DNA from: Littorina saxatilis
Taxonomy: Eukaryota > Mollusca > Gastropoda > Littorinimorpha > Littorinidae
Length of the DNA: 64,000 nucleotides
Assembly (NCBI RefSeq): GCF_037325665.1
Contig: NC_090261.1
Span: 26,565,413 to 26,629,412 of the forward strand
Reading direction: 5' to 3'
The notes beneath the pieces are model-generated. The model was not told the origin of the DNA. It saw only the letters and a program-made list of their open reading frames with translations, and made no database searches. A program made the translations under genes and the position numbers. Shown piece after piece: positions 1-10,989 of this stretch. Positions within the stretch are counted from its first letter, which is position 1. Every line of letters begins with the position of its first letter.

Positions 1-1475
1 TCTGATATTATCCTTTAAATAACTTCAAAGTATTCGAGTTCTGTCTGTCTCTCTGTCTGTTTCTCTCTCTCTTTTTCTAGTGTCTCTTAGTCTCTGTCCG
101 TCTCTCTGTATCTGTCCCTGTCTCTGTATGTGTGTGTGCACGTAGTATGCGTGCGTGCGTGCACTGATGTTCGGCCGACGTTTAATCTCGCGTAACACTG
201 TGCGCGGCCATAAGATACCATATTGCCTTGAGAAAAAAATCGAGAGAGCACGGACCAATTAAAGTCTAAATTTTTTTTTTTTTAAATAAAAAAATAATAA
301 AAGGGGATTGGGGGTAGTCTTGCTACGGAGGTTCCATTGTATTGGATCCTTCACGCAACATCTCGACCTTCGATCAATTCATTCGCCCTGTGACGGATCA
401 AAGTTGTTTTTCCCCACAGCACAAGGCTGATTATTCGGCTCCTTTGTATTCAAATCCTTCACCTGTTGACTCTAAATGTCAAGTGCGCGGCACAGATTTC
501 TGTACTACTTGTCAGCTCACATGAGTTTTGCACAAGAGAGGTTTTCATCGCTCGAACTGTGACACAGGAGCGCGTAACAACGTTTATTCCCCCCTCTGCT
601 TCTTTACCTCTGTAAACTTGTAGGGGTAGTTATTTTTCGATAATGACCCAGCAACCAAACAAATAACGACCCAGCAACAGCCTGAATCCTCGATAGTGCA
701 ATGGGTTGAGAGGTTGTTCTGTTTCGGTACTACTTTTTGCGACTGAAAAGTTCCGAACGCTCTAATGTACGAAGTATACATCTCTGGAGCAAACAATACA
801 AACATACCGCATTTAAATTAACAACTACAGGCCTGAACACATGAATCTCCATATAAAATCCATGAGTTCGGTTGTTTTCTGAATCTCATCTGCCGTGCCG
901 TCAAGCCGTTCATCACAAGCAATTTCCCAAGGCAAGTAACTCATACTTTGTCTAGCGACAAGAGTAGTTCCCCTTCTTTTCACTCAGTTCCTTCGACAAC
1001 AGACTGCAATCCGACGGTCAGTTTTCAACAATATTTCATTTAATAAACAGATCACACGCAACCAAATGCACACATCTCATCAATTTAAACAACATAAAGG
1101 GGTTTCATACACTATTTTCCCCAGAAAACTGAACTTCATACAGTTTTTAACGTTGGAACACGGGTGCAAAAGTTCGTCTGCTAGTCCCATTTGACGAAAA
1201 AACATTATCCTAAGCGATACTAAAACATATACAGAACACACAATATCTGCCTTTGCCGCCACGGCAGAATAACAGCATATCTGTGTACTTGATTTTAGCC
1301 CAAAATAGGAAAACTGACAAGAAGTGTTAACAGAATAGAATAATTTGCACGGAACTATACAACCGCGCATTAATCGATCGCCTGCGCAGGTTGACTGGTT
1401 GAGAGAATAGGATTCGATCAAACTTTCGCAAAAAAACTCCTCTTTTCTTTGAATAACTGAAGAAAGGAGGAATAA
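1..1475. other. Spacer without recognised features
   Basis: Short frames on both strands have no recognisable protein character. A TCTCTGTC-rich stretch lies at 40-135. Nothing else seen. Confidence 0.5.
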
Positions 1476-1623
1476 AGAGGTTACACACCTCGTCTCAGTG
1501 ATTATAAAAAATAATGGTCTCAGTTCGCGGTCATGAAAAAGCTCGCTAAAGCTCGCATTTTTCATGATCCGCTAACTTCGACCATTATTTTTGATAATCA
1601 CTGAGACTCGGCGTGTAACCTCT
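1476..1623. mobile_element. Foldback MITE of 148 bases
   Basis: Nearly perfect palindrome with outer arms AGAGGTTACAC and GTGTAACCTCT and further paired blocks TCAGTGATTAT, AAAATAATGGTC and CATGAAAAA, folding to a single long hairpin. Non-coding. Confidence 0.75.
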
Positions 1624-2696
1624 ACGTATTACTCGGTCCTTACATTTTGACCAGTACTGAGCTTTTACTGTCGTTGAGTCAGTTTCACCTCCTATGATTT
1701 CCAATTTTCATCTCTTAAACTCAGTGTGTAGTCTTTGGAGAAGGTACATTCTCTATGTAATCTGTCTTTGTTTACGCTTTTTCCTTCCTTTTTTGCCCCT
1801 GGCAGCAGTGAAACTTGCTCGCATTTACTCAAGACATATCTTTGTTCCTGAATCCGTCTGAAACCGGGGTGTCTGTGAATGAAATATCACGATGAACTGT
1901 ATCGAGATTCTGAAACAGGAGAGTCTTCTGTCAGCGGAAGGTAATTTCTTTATTTACATTACTTAACCAATTAGCACAATTAGGCACTTAATTTCGAGAA
2001 ACCCATCGCAAGTGTGTCTGAATAACAGTAGGCTATAGCTGTTTAGGTATCGGGGGTCTGACAGCCCACTGGCCGTTAAGTAGCCTACCAAGAGCAAACC
2101 AAGGCCAGTATCAAAGCCTCGTATACTGACTTGACGAGTATATGATAATATATATATATATATACTTTTGACGCTGATATCATGCAAACGGTCAATCTTT
2201 CTTAAGAACTTTAAAAAATATTTTTGTGTGTGCATATGTTTATGAATATAAGGTATATCAAAATACCTGTATCGTGGGGTTTTAGCAGAAGAGGGAAAAA
2301 ATCTGCAAACTAAAACACTCCGGTATCTATATCTATCTAGTGGGCATGTCGAGATAAAATTTCCTCCATTTCAAAGAAAAATATCTGTTTAAAACGTTGA
2401 ACTTCTTTTTGGAAAATGTTTGTGAAATAAATCTGAATTGCAAATAGACATCCCGGTTTCAGCAGTTAATGTTGCTGCCCACAGAATAATGTCTGAAGGC
2501 AATTTACACAGCAGGTTGATTTGTGTCACACCTGCGTCACATCCTTCAGTGCGAAATTGCCCGAGTTGGCAGCAATAATGATGCCGTCAAGTGCAGCTGA
2601 CTCGAGCGACATGTGGCCATGAGGGGATACATTGCTTCCTTACTGCATGTGCAAACAGTACGTTTACCGAATACAGCCACAGACAGACAGGGAAAC

Positions 2697-2773
2697 GCAC
2701 ACACACACACACACTCACACTGACACACACACACACACGCACACACACACACACACACGCACACACTCACACA

Positions 2774-2822
<49 letters not shown>
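2697..2822 (+). repeat. (CA)n microsatellite
   Basis: CA-rich tract with GACA and CGCA interruptions. Frames on either strand are low-complexity Thr-His or Cys-Val runs, not genes. Confidence 0.95.
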
Positions 2823-2824
<2 letters not shown>

Positions 2825-3070
2825 TGTAAAGCAAGTATGTGAACGACCGAACTTGACATTATCGAGGACAGGGGGGCGTCCTGAATATTGCATGTTTGTC
2901 AGCAGGAAGTGTAAGACTCGGAGCAAGGAAAAAAGTAACTAACTAAATGAAAAATGATTAAATGAATCATACACAAGGATAAAAAAACTTCGGGGGTGGA
3001 GGGAGGGAGGGAGGGGGTGGCTGTTGACACTTGCTTTATGAGTTGCTTGCAAGTCTTAAACAAAGGTGGT

Positions 3071-3229
3071 GAGGTGACACTGACAGCTTTCAGAGGCACC
3101 AGCAATCTTGAACCGTATTTGTTTCCAACGACACGTATGAGCAGCGACTGAGACTGTCGTTGAAAAGATAATACGGTTCAAGATTGCTGGTGCCTCTGAA
3201 AGATGATCATAAAAGCTAACAGTGTCACC
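3071..3229. mobile_element. Foldback element of about 160 bases
   Basis: Arms of more than 30 bases: AGAGGCACCAGCAATCTTGA at 3091 pairs with its complement near 3180. Outer AGGTGACACTG and CAGTGTCACCT and an inner TGTCGTTG pair extend the stem. Confidence 0.7.
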
Positions 3230-3454
3230 TGCTTACGATACCACACAAGAGTCGTCGTTGTCTGTTTCGGGGATCCTTGTTCCTCAGACGAGTTTAATAT
3301 GAGAGACTTTCATTTCTCGCCCCCCGAGAAAAACGAATGAAAACAAATACATTTCTCGCGACTTTTCCCCCCAGCTGTTTATGTCATTAATAATGACTGA
3401 CGTAAGCCTCGTTCCCTGTTTGGGCAAAGTGGGTAACGATCGCAGGGGCGGAGC

Positions 3455-3560
3455 AGTTAAGCCCGAGGGGGGTGGGGGGTAGGGGGGGGGGGGGGTGGTG
3501 GTGTTACAACCGGGGGTCCAGGGGTCGGTAGAGGTGGGGTACTATTGGTGGGTCTGGGGG
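3455..3560 (+). other. G-run cluster with G-quadruplex potential
   Basis: Many runs of three or more G within about 100 bases (GGGGGGTGGGGGGTAGGGGG is part of it). Structure-forming potential is inferred from composition only. Confidence 0.5.
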
Positions 3561-3634
3561 GCAAATTAAGCCCCCCTGAAGCTGAAGAATTTTAGCTATC
3601 TTATAAACAATTTGTGGCTTATCCTTGATTTTAA

Positions 3635-4462
3635 AGGCACGGTAAGCCTCCCGTAAACCATCACAGAGCTCCCCGAGCGTCTACATACAGTACAAGCATA
3701 CTTCCATTTGAACGCTCACCGAACGGGAACATCCTAGGTGCCGTACGTAAAGAGCGAGCAATTTTTAAAGAATTGATTTTGCAGATTGTCTCGAACACTT
3801 TTTGGACCCATCCTGAACTCAGGTCAAAAATGAGTTACTTCCCTTCGGGTCTCATTCTATCGATGTAAACTGGCCATAGCCGTGGATCGATGATTATCAT
3901 AATGTTTTTGGACCGTGGTGCGTTTTAGCGCTAGACCTAACTTTTAAAATCTAAATAATAAATTGACAGCTTGTTACACAAACATTCTTTAATCATAAAA
4001 GAATTTTTTTTTTCATCAAGACAAGATCAGTACAATTCGAAGTGATGAAAGTTTGAAAAAAGAAAAGCCCGGAAGCAGGGTCACGCAAGGGTCGTAGCAG
4101 ACGACGGTTTATGCATATCGCCGTTCCTCTCAACAGTCAAAAGCCATCGCTAGAGTTCTTGTGAACCACAGCTGTTTGTTTCGTGCATAAAAACGTGCTA
4201 TTGTAGATAAGCTCACATCGAGTCGCATTCAAATGACTAACTGACGACTACATTGTGAAAAAGGGAAACTGGATCACACGGGTTCACGATGGCTCAGGGG
4301 TAAGATAAACCACGCAAAAATAAATTCTTTGAAAATTGTTCGCTCTTTACGGAGGGCACCTAGGATGTTCTCAATCGGTGAGTGTTTAAATGAAAGGGTG
4401 TTTGTACTGTGTGTAAAAGCCTGACCGTATCTGTGATGGTTTACGGGAGGCTTACTGTACCT
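3635..4462. mobile_element. TTAA-flanked MITE with long terminal inverted repeats, copy A
   Basis: Ends AGGCACGGTAAGCCTCCCG and its near complement continue as inverted repeats of about 150 bases (GGTTTACGGGAGG, ACATCCTAGGTGC, GAGCGAGCAAT). TTAA lies at 3631-3634 and 4463-4466, a piggyBac-type target. The interior is non-coding. Confidence 0.75.
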
Positions 4463-4466
4463 TTAA

Positions 4467-4689
4467 AGGCGCAGTAAGCCTCCCGTAAACCATCACAGAG
4501 CTCCCCGAGCGTCTACATACAGTACAAGCATACTTCCATTTGAACGCTCACCGAACGGGAACATCCTGGCTGCTTTCTGTCGAGCGTGAGAAATTTTCAA
4601 AGAATTTATTTTCGTGGACTTGGCCTGCTACAACAATGGCGCCTCGTTTTGGTGCTGGACGGCTGTTATGATACCGGAAATCACGCCCG
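4467..4689. mobile_element. Half copy of the same MITE
   Basis: Begins directly after the TTAA of copy A with the same left terminal repeat to about 4600, then runs into a short unrelated stretch and is cut at the start of copy B. Confidence 0.65.
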
Positions 4690-5486
4690 GGCAGTAAGCC
4701 TCCCGTAAACCATCACAGATACTGTCAGGCTTTTACACACAGTACAAACACGCTTCCATTTGAACACTCACCGAACGGGAACATCCTAGGTGCCCTACGT
4801 AAAGAGCGAGCAATTTTCAAAGAAATAATTTTTCGGATTGTCTCCATCTCAATCGGACCCATCCTGAACTCAGGTCAAAAATGAGTTACTTCCCTTCAAC
4901 TGGCGATAGCCGTGGAGCGATGATTATCAGTATGATTCGGACCGTGGTGCGTTTTGGCGCAAGACCTAACTTTTAAAATCTAAATAATAAATTCTCAGCT
5001 TGTTACACAAACATTCTTAAATAATAAAAGAATTCTTTTTTCATCACGACAAGATCAGTACAATTCGAAGTTTTGAAAGTTTGAAAAGCCCGAAAGCAGG
5101 GTCACGCAAGGTCGTGATTTTCATAGCAGACGACGGTTTATAGGCAGTCAAAAGCCATCGCTAGTGTTCTTATGAATCACATTCGGGTTTTTTTCGTGAA
5201 AAGTCAGAGGTACATAACGTGCTATTGCAGATAAGCTCACAGCGAGCCCCATTCAAATTACAAACTGACGACTGCATTGTGAAAAAGGGAAACTGGATCA
5301 CACGGGTTCACGATGGCTCAGGGGTAAGATAAACCACGCAAAAATAAATTCTTTGAAAATTGCTCGCTCTTTACGTAGGGCACCTAGGATGTTCCCGTTT
5401 GGTGAGCGTTCAAATGGAAGGGTGTTTGTACTGTGTGTAAAAGCCTGACAGTATCTGTGATGGTTTACGGGAGGCGTACTGTGCCT
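4690..5486. mobile_element. TTAA-flanked MITE, copy B
   Basis: The left end (GCAGTAAGCCTCCCG) abuts the half copy. The right end GGGAGGCGTACTGTGCCT meets TTAA at 5487-5490. The interior closely matches copy A. Confidence 0.7.
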
Positions 5487-5542
5487 TTAAAACAAACACT
5501 GCCGGCTCAGACAGGTCACTGTACTGCGGCAGCTGTTGACGA

Positions 5543-6193
5543 CATCCTGAACTCAGGTCAAAATGAGTTCGGCTCTTTCTCTCCCTGACAGGATGCCTTG
5601 AGTTTCCGGCTTGTCTGGCGAGGAAACCGATTTTTTATATATATATTTTTTTTTAACATATTTAGAGCTTTTTGTAATGTATTATTGATATAAGCAGATT
5701 TGCGATCGTCGATAATGATTTTTCATGGTGTTGTGTAATTTTTAAATTACAAAGGAATTGATTTGTAAGACAGTTTCAAGGGAGCTATTTTTTCGCGGCT
5801 ATATACTGTGCAAACAACTCTAAATATGGCAAAAGTGTCACGTGATAATCAACCGTTTGGTTTCGGCGTTCGCTGAAGCAGACGATTTTTTCTGTAGTGA
5901 TGCAACCATATATTACGGTCTCCTTCCGGCAGCAGTCCCAAAATTTTGACTTGTTTTGACCTTAGAACGATGTCTTTATCATAACTGTGAAGAACAGAAC
6001 GGAGATCACTGTCGAAGTCGGCCAATCTGCAATCATTTTCGTCTCGCGAACACTGATCTCAAATTTAGATCAGAGCTCGCGAAAAACATATGGGAGATAA
6101 CTCTGTATTCCTAGTTTTGATAGATTCGCGTAGGACTGTCGCGTCCGGTCAGGGAGAGAATGAGCTGAACTCATTTGACCTGAGTTCAGGATG
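5543..6193. mobile_element. MITE with terminal inverted repeats and 8-bp target duplication
   Basis: CATCCTGAACTCAGGTCAAA at the left is the reverse complement of the right end, and similarity continues through TTCTCTCCCTGAC-like blocks. GCTGTTGA lies at 5532-5539 and 6193-6200; 8 bases fits hAT-type insertion. Non-coding. Confidence 0.65.
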
Positions 6194-6737
6194 CTGTTGA
6201 GAGAGAGAGAGAGAGAGAGATAATGTACTGGACAAAAAATCAAACAGAAGAGAGAGAGAGACAAACAGACAGACAGAGCGCGAGCGCCCGCGCCCACGCG
6301 CGCGAGTGTGTGTGTGTGTGTGTGTGTTTTATTGTGCAAGTGAACTTTGCATTGATTCTGCAAGCGCGATGGAGTCTTTATAAATGTTAACGACGATTCA
6401 GTGCTCGGACTGCACATAAGGTATAAACTCCAGAGTGTGGTCACCGAATTCCTATTTTTGTGTAAAAACTATTACCGGTAGTTTTTTTTTCATTCATGTG
6501 TTGGAAAATTAGACTTATCTTGCTATCTGTTGTCATGCTGTCCTGATAAAGGGTAACATGTTAAGGCTCACTTGTACAACCACAGGCACATGACACTGGT
6601 TGGTGATGACGGAGGAAGGGTGCGGAAATAAATCTGTCAGCCCCAACATAAATATTGTTGATATTTGCAATGCAACACAATGTGCTGATGATACACCAGT
6701 TAACAGTTTCGGCGTTTACATGGAACGAAGAAGGAAA

Positions 6738-7078
6738 GCGGAAGAGGAAGAAGTACAAACATACTCGCAAAAAACAATCTGCGCACGCGTTCAAATCAAA
6801 GGGGGGAAAAAAGGAAAATCGCGTGTTTGTGTGCCCGATGTAATCCTTAGAACCTTTACACTCTTTCTTCGAACACTCAAAAGCAGCTTCAGGGCTGGAA
6901 GACTACAAAATTGCACTTTCTGCCGACTGAATCTACGCTTTCTCAAATCAACCGGAACAGGAAGAAGAAGAAAAAACGATCTGCGGATGCTCATTTTCTC
7001 AAAAACAGGAAACCGGAAGAGGAAGAAGAAGCAAAAGTGCTCGTAGAAAAAGATTTGCGCATGTGCGAATCTAAAATG
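6738..7078 (+). repeat. Three diverged copies of a purine-rich block
   Basis: CGGAAGAGGAAGAAG followed by CTCG, AAAAA and an ATCTGCGCA-like block recurs near 6738, 6955 (shorter) and 7012. Open frames over it have no recognisable protein character. Confidence 0.5.
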
Positions 7079-8250
7079 GCCGCGGAACTGTTAATCGGTG
7101 TATTGCTGCAAATTTCAAATGACGTCACCGGAAACAGGTCATAGAGTCAATGACGACATGAACTCTTGTTTCTGAAAAGGAAACCTCCAAACACGATTCT
7201 AGTTCTTGTAGAAATGACCCTTTGAAGCAAAAAGAAAGATAATGGCGGAATTGTGATTATCAGCACTATCGGTGATTTCTGCACATCTTTTAGAAGGTGG
7301 TCTTTCGGAGTATGTTTCATTGTCTGCATGGATTGAAAGGATCCGAGTCCTTAGGATTATCAAAGGCTTTTAAAACAGTATATTGTGGACGCGACGGAGT
7401 GTGATGACAAAACAGTTCGCTTACCTGTATGGCCACATTGATCATTTAAGAACACGGATAGCTACGCAAACGTAGCTGAATTATCGTGAGATCTCAGGGA
7501 AAATACCGCGAGTTCAAGGAGCTACGTAGGCTACGTCGTCTTCTTGTTTCGACCGTAAGCACAAAGATGGAAAAAGATGTTGTTGGACATTCACGATGTT
7601 GTCTGGTCGAGCGTTACAGTCGTTGATCACCCTTTGATATTTTTCTAGCTGTAATAGACAATTTCCGGAAATAACTCTTGTCGGTTTTTTGTATGGCCCG
7701 TGTAAGAGTTGTAGCCTACGAGATGACTGAGAACTTGTGATCACTTTTCGATGAGATAACCTTGACATGTAAATGTACTTCAGTTTCTGACAGGTACTTA
7801 AACAACTAACCATATCACTGACAGTCGGCAAACTTTGCGGATCCGACCACCATTTCTTCGTGAAGCACTGACGACACTGTTTGCGTTTTACTTTCAAGTC
7901 TGTGACTGTGAATTCGAACAGATTGGCTTTAAAGAAAAAAGAGCGTATATGTGGTGAATACATTTCGAAGTGCTGTTTCCTTTTTTTTTATTTTTTTTTT
8001 ACAAACATGCATATTCATTAATCCTTATTTCAAAAATTAATATAAATTCAACTGTAGTCTTTTGTCAAAAAATCGTTCTATATGATTGTAGATAAAAGTC
8101 TTGTGTATCTTTGTGCTAAATATTAAGCATTTCTGATGTATAATGTTGCTGTAAAACCGTTTCCTAGAAATCCAAAATGGCGCTGTTTATGCCAGTTTCC
8201 ATAGCGACGGCAATCTATGTCCTTTAGTTTTCGCATTTTTTTCATTTCTT

Positions 8251-8258
8251 TATAAAAG
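8251..8258 (+). promoter_or_regulatory. TATA-box-like motif upstream of the SLC16 gene
   Basis: TATAAAAG lies about 470 bases upstream of the proposed ATG and is followed by a long GT/CT microsatellite. It would place a transcription start near 8280. There is no other support, and a distant promoter with a 5' intron is equally possible. Confidence 0.25.
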
Positions 8259-8337
8259 TCACTTCAATGACTACCCAGAAAACTAAGTTACTCCATGTAT
8301 TTTCCAAGTTTTTTTGGGTCATTTTAGTGCCGCTCAT

Positions 8338-8474
<137 letters not shown>

Positions 8475-8730
8475 GTTGTTTTGATGGGACTTAAAACTGC
8501 TGCCTCCTTTTTGCAGGGTAGCGGGAGACCTGAGTAAATCTGACGCCTCAGCTGTCGATGGATCAGTTCAGCACAAACCGATTGAGTGTGTGTCTCGTAC
8601 AGCGAATGGTGGCTTGGGTGGTAGCGAATCCACCAGGCTGAAACCCGTTGGATCCACCGCACTGAGAACTGTTAAAACTGACGGATGCTCTCTTCTACCT
8701 TCACACCCAGGAATTACGTTATCAGGGAAA

Positions 8731-10930
8731 ATGACGTCACCTACCACTGACGCTGAACCGAGCGCGGCGGAACTTCTGATAGTAGAAGCCAACCGAGAGG
8801 AAGTAGCTGTGTCCACACCAGAAAAAGAGACACTCAAAATCAACACAGGGTCCAATAATCAAAACACAAACATTAATGACGTCAGCAGAGGACAGTATGA
8901 AGTGTGCGCAGAAGGAGATGACGTAAGCGAGGGTAGCTTCGACGTCCACACACAAACTGATGACGTGAGCACAGCAACTGATGACAGCGTCCTGGCGCCA
9001 GATGGAGGGTGGGGGTGGGTAGTGACGTTCTCCAGTTTCATGGTGGCTTTCATAGTGGACGGGATGGTGACCAGTTTCGGCCTGCTGCTGCCCGAGCTGC
9101 TGACCACCTATGATGCTGGCATGTCCTTGACCTCATTCGCGCCCGCCGTCATCGTCGCCATGTTTCTTTTGTCAGGTCAGTGACATGAAGACGTTTTAAA
9201 CGGAAATGTTTGCTGTCTATCTATCTTTGAAGATGCATTACATTTGGAAAGTCAGTCGGATAAGAATATTTTTTCGGTACATATTTTTATGATGGCCTCA
9301 CTAGAAATATCAGTAAACTAGAAAAATGCAAATAACTGGCTGTTAACCAGGTTTAATTTATTTTACCAACATTGTGATTCACTTACAACTGGTAATGCGT
9401 TTGACAATGATAATGTTAGAAAAGCACAACAGCGACAACAACACGTAACGCTATTCCGCTCCATTTGAATTTTACAAGAAAATCTTGTTACTTTAGTTCT
9501 TTCAACAACAACAAAACAACAACAACAACAACAACAACAACAATAACTACAAATCATGTAAAATCATTTCCCCCAAAAGCTGTGATCATCTTCTTTCAAT
9601 GATGGTGAAAGTAATCATTCTGTCATCACTGTGTGTTGCCGTGTAGGTCCAATGACAGCGTATCTGGTACGGAGATGGGGTTGTCGACCTGTGGCATTCT
9701 GTGGGGGGCTACTGGCGAGCCTTGGGGTTGCTGGAAGTGCCTATGCGCCAAGCATCGAACTTTTCATCCTTTTGTACGGAGTGGTGGCTGGTAAGACATT
9801 TGTGGCTGTAGTGTAGTCAGACATTGGGTGGTTGAGCGGCTTGGCTTGGGTTGGAAAAAACTATTTTTGTTGCAAAATGTATCTAGTGTCTTTTTATATT
9901 TAGTCAAGTTTTGACTAAATATTTTAACATCGAGGGGGAATCGAAACGAGGGTCGTGGTGTATGTGCGTGTGTGTGTGTGTGCGTGTGTGTGTGTGTGTA
10001 GAGCGATTCAGACTAAACTACTGGACCGATCTTTATGAAATTTGACATGAGAGTTCCTGGGTATGAAATCCCCGAACGTTGTTTTCATTTTTTTGATAAA
10101 TGTCTTTGATGACGTCATATCCGGCTTTTCGTGAAAGTTGAGGCGGCACTGTCACGCCCTCATTTTTCAACCAAATTGGTTGAAATTTTGGTCAAGTAAT
10201 CTTCGACGAAGCCCGGGGTTCGGTATTGCATTTCAGCTTGGTGGCTTAAAAATTAATTAATGACTTTGGTCATTAAAAATCTGAAAATTGTAAAAAAAAA
10301 TAAAAATTTATAAAACGATCCAAATTTACGTTTATCTTATTCTCCATCATTTGCTGATTCCAAAGACATATAAATATGTTATATTCGGATTAAAAACAAG
10401 CTCTGAAAATTAAATATATAAAAATTATTATCAAAATTAAATTGTCCAAATCAATTTAAAAACACTTTCATCTTATTCCTTGTCGGTTCCTGATTCCAAA
10501 AACATATAGATATGATAATGATATGTTTGGATTAAAAACACGCTCAGAAAGTTAAAACAAAGAGAGGTACAGAAAAGCGTGCTATCCTTCTTAGCGCAAC
10601 TACTACCCCGCTCTTCTTGTCAATTTCACTGCCTTTGCCATGAGCGGTGGACTGACGATGCTACGAGTATACGGTCTTGCTGAAAAATGGCAGCTACTTG
10701 ACTAAATATTGTATTTTCGCCTTACGCGACTTGTTTCTGTATCCTGCCTTCCTCTTTCCCATTCTTGTCTTCCCTTGCTTTTTGTTGGTAATGTAAGCAA
10801 AGAAATAAAGACTCAGGTGAACACGCGCAGGGTCACGTGGAATTATACAAAAAACACGCATTCATGCTAGTGCATACACGCGCGCACGCACACATCCACC
10901 TACACATACACACACTCACACACATACACA

Positions 10931-10989
<59 letters not shown>

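Noticed and set aside
1080-1565. 161-codon minus-strand frame
   Set aside because: No recognisable family, unusual composition, and its 5' end runs into the foldback element.
2546-2926. Cys-Val-rich and Thr-His-rich proteins over CA/GT tracts here and at many other places
   Set aside because: Pure microsatellite translation; the same pattern appears at every CA tract in the window.
6600-7046. 148-codon plus-strand frame
   Set aside because: Low-complexity Lys/Glu/Arg content over a diverged purine-rich repeat, with overlapping frames on the other strand and no recognisable domain.
8590-8730. Upstream GTG-initiated start for the SLC16 protein
   Set aside because: Nuclear genes rarely start at GTG; ATG 8731 with A at -3 is preferable, and the open upstream frame is better explained by a possible upstream exon.
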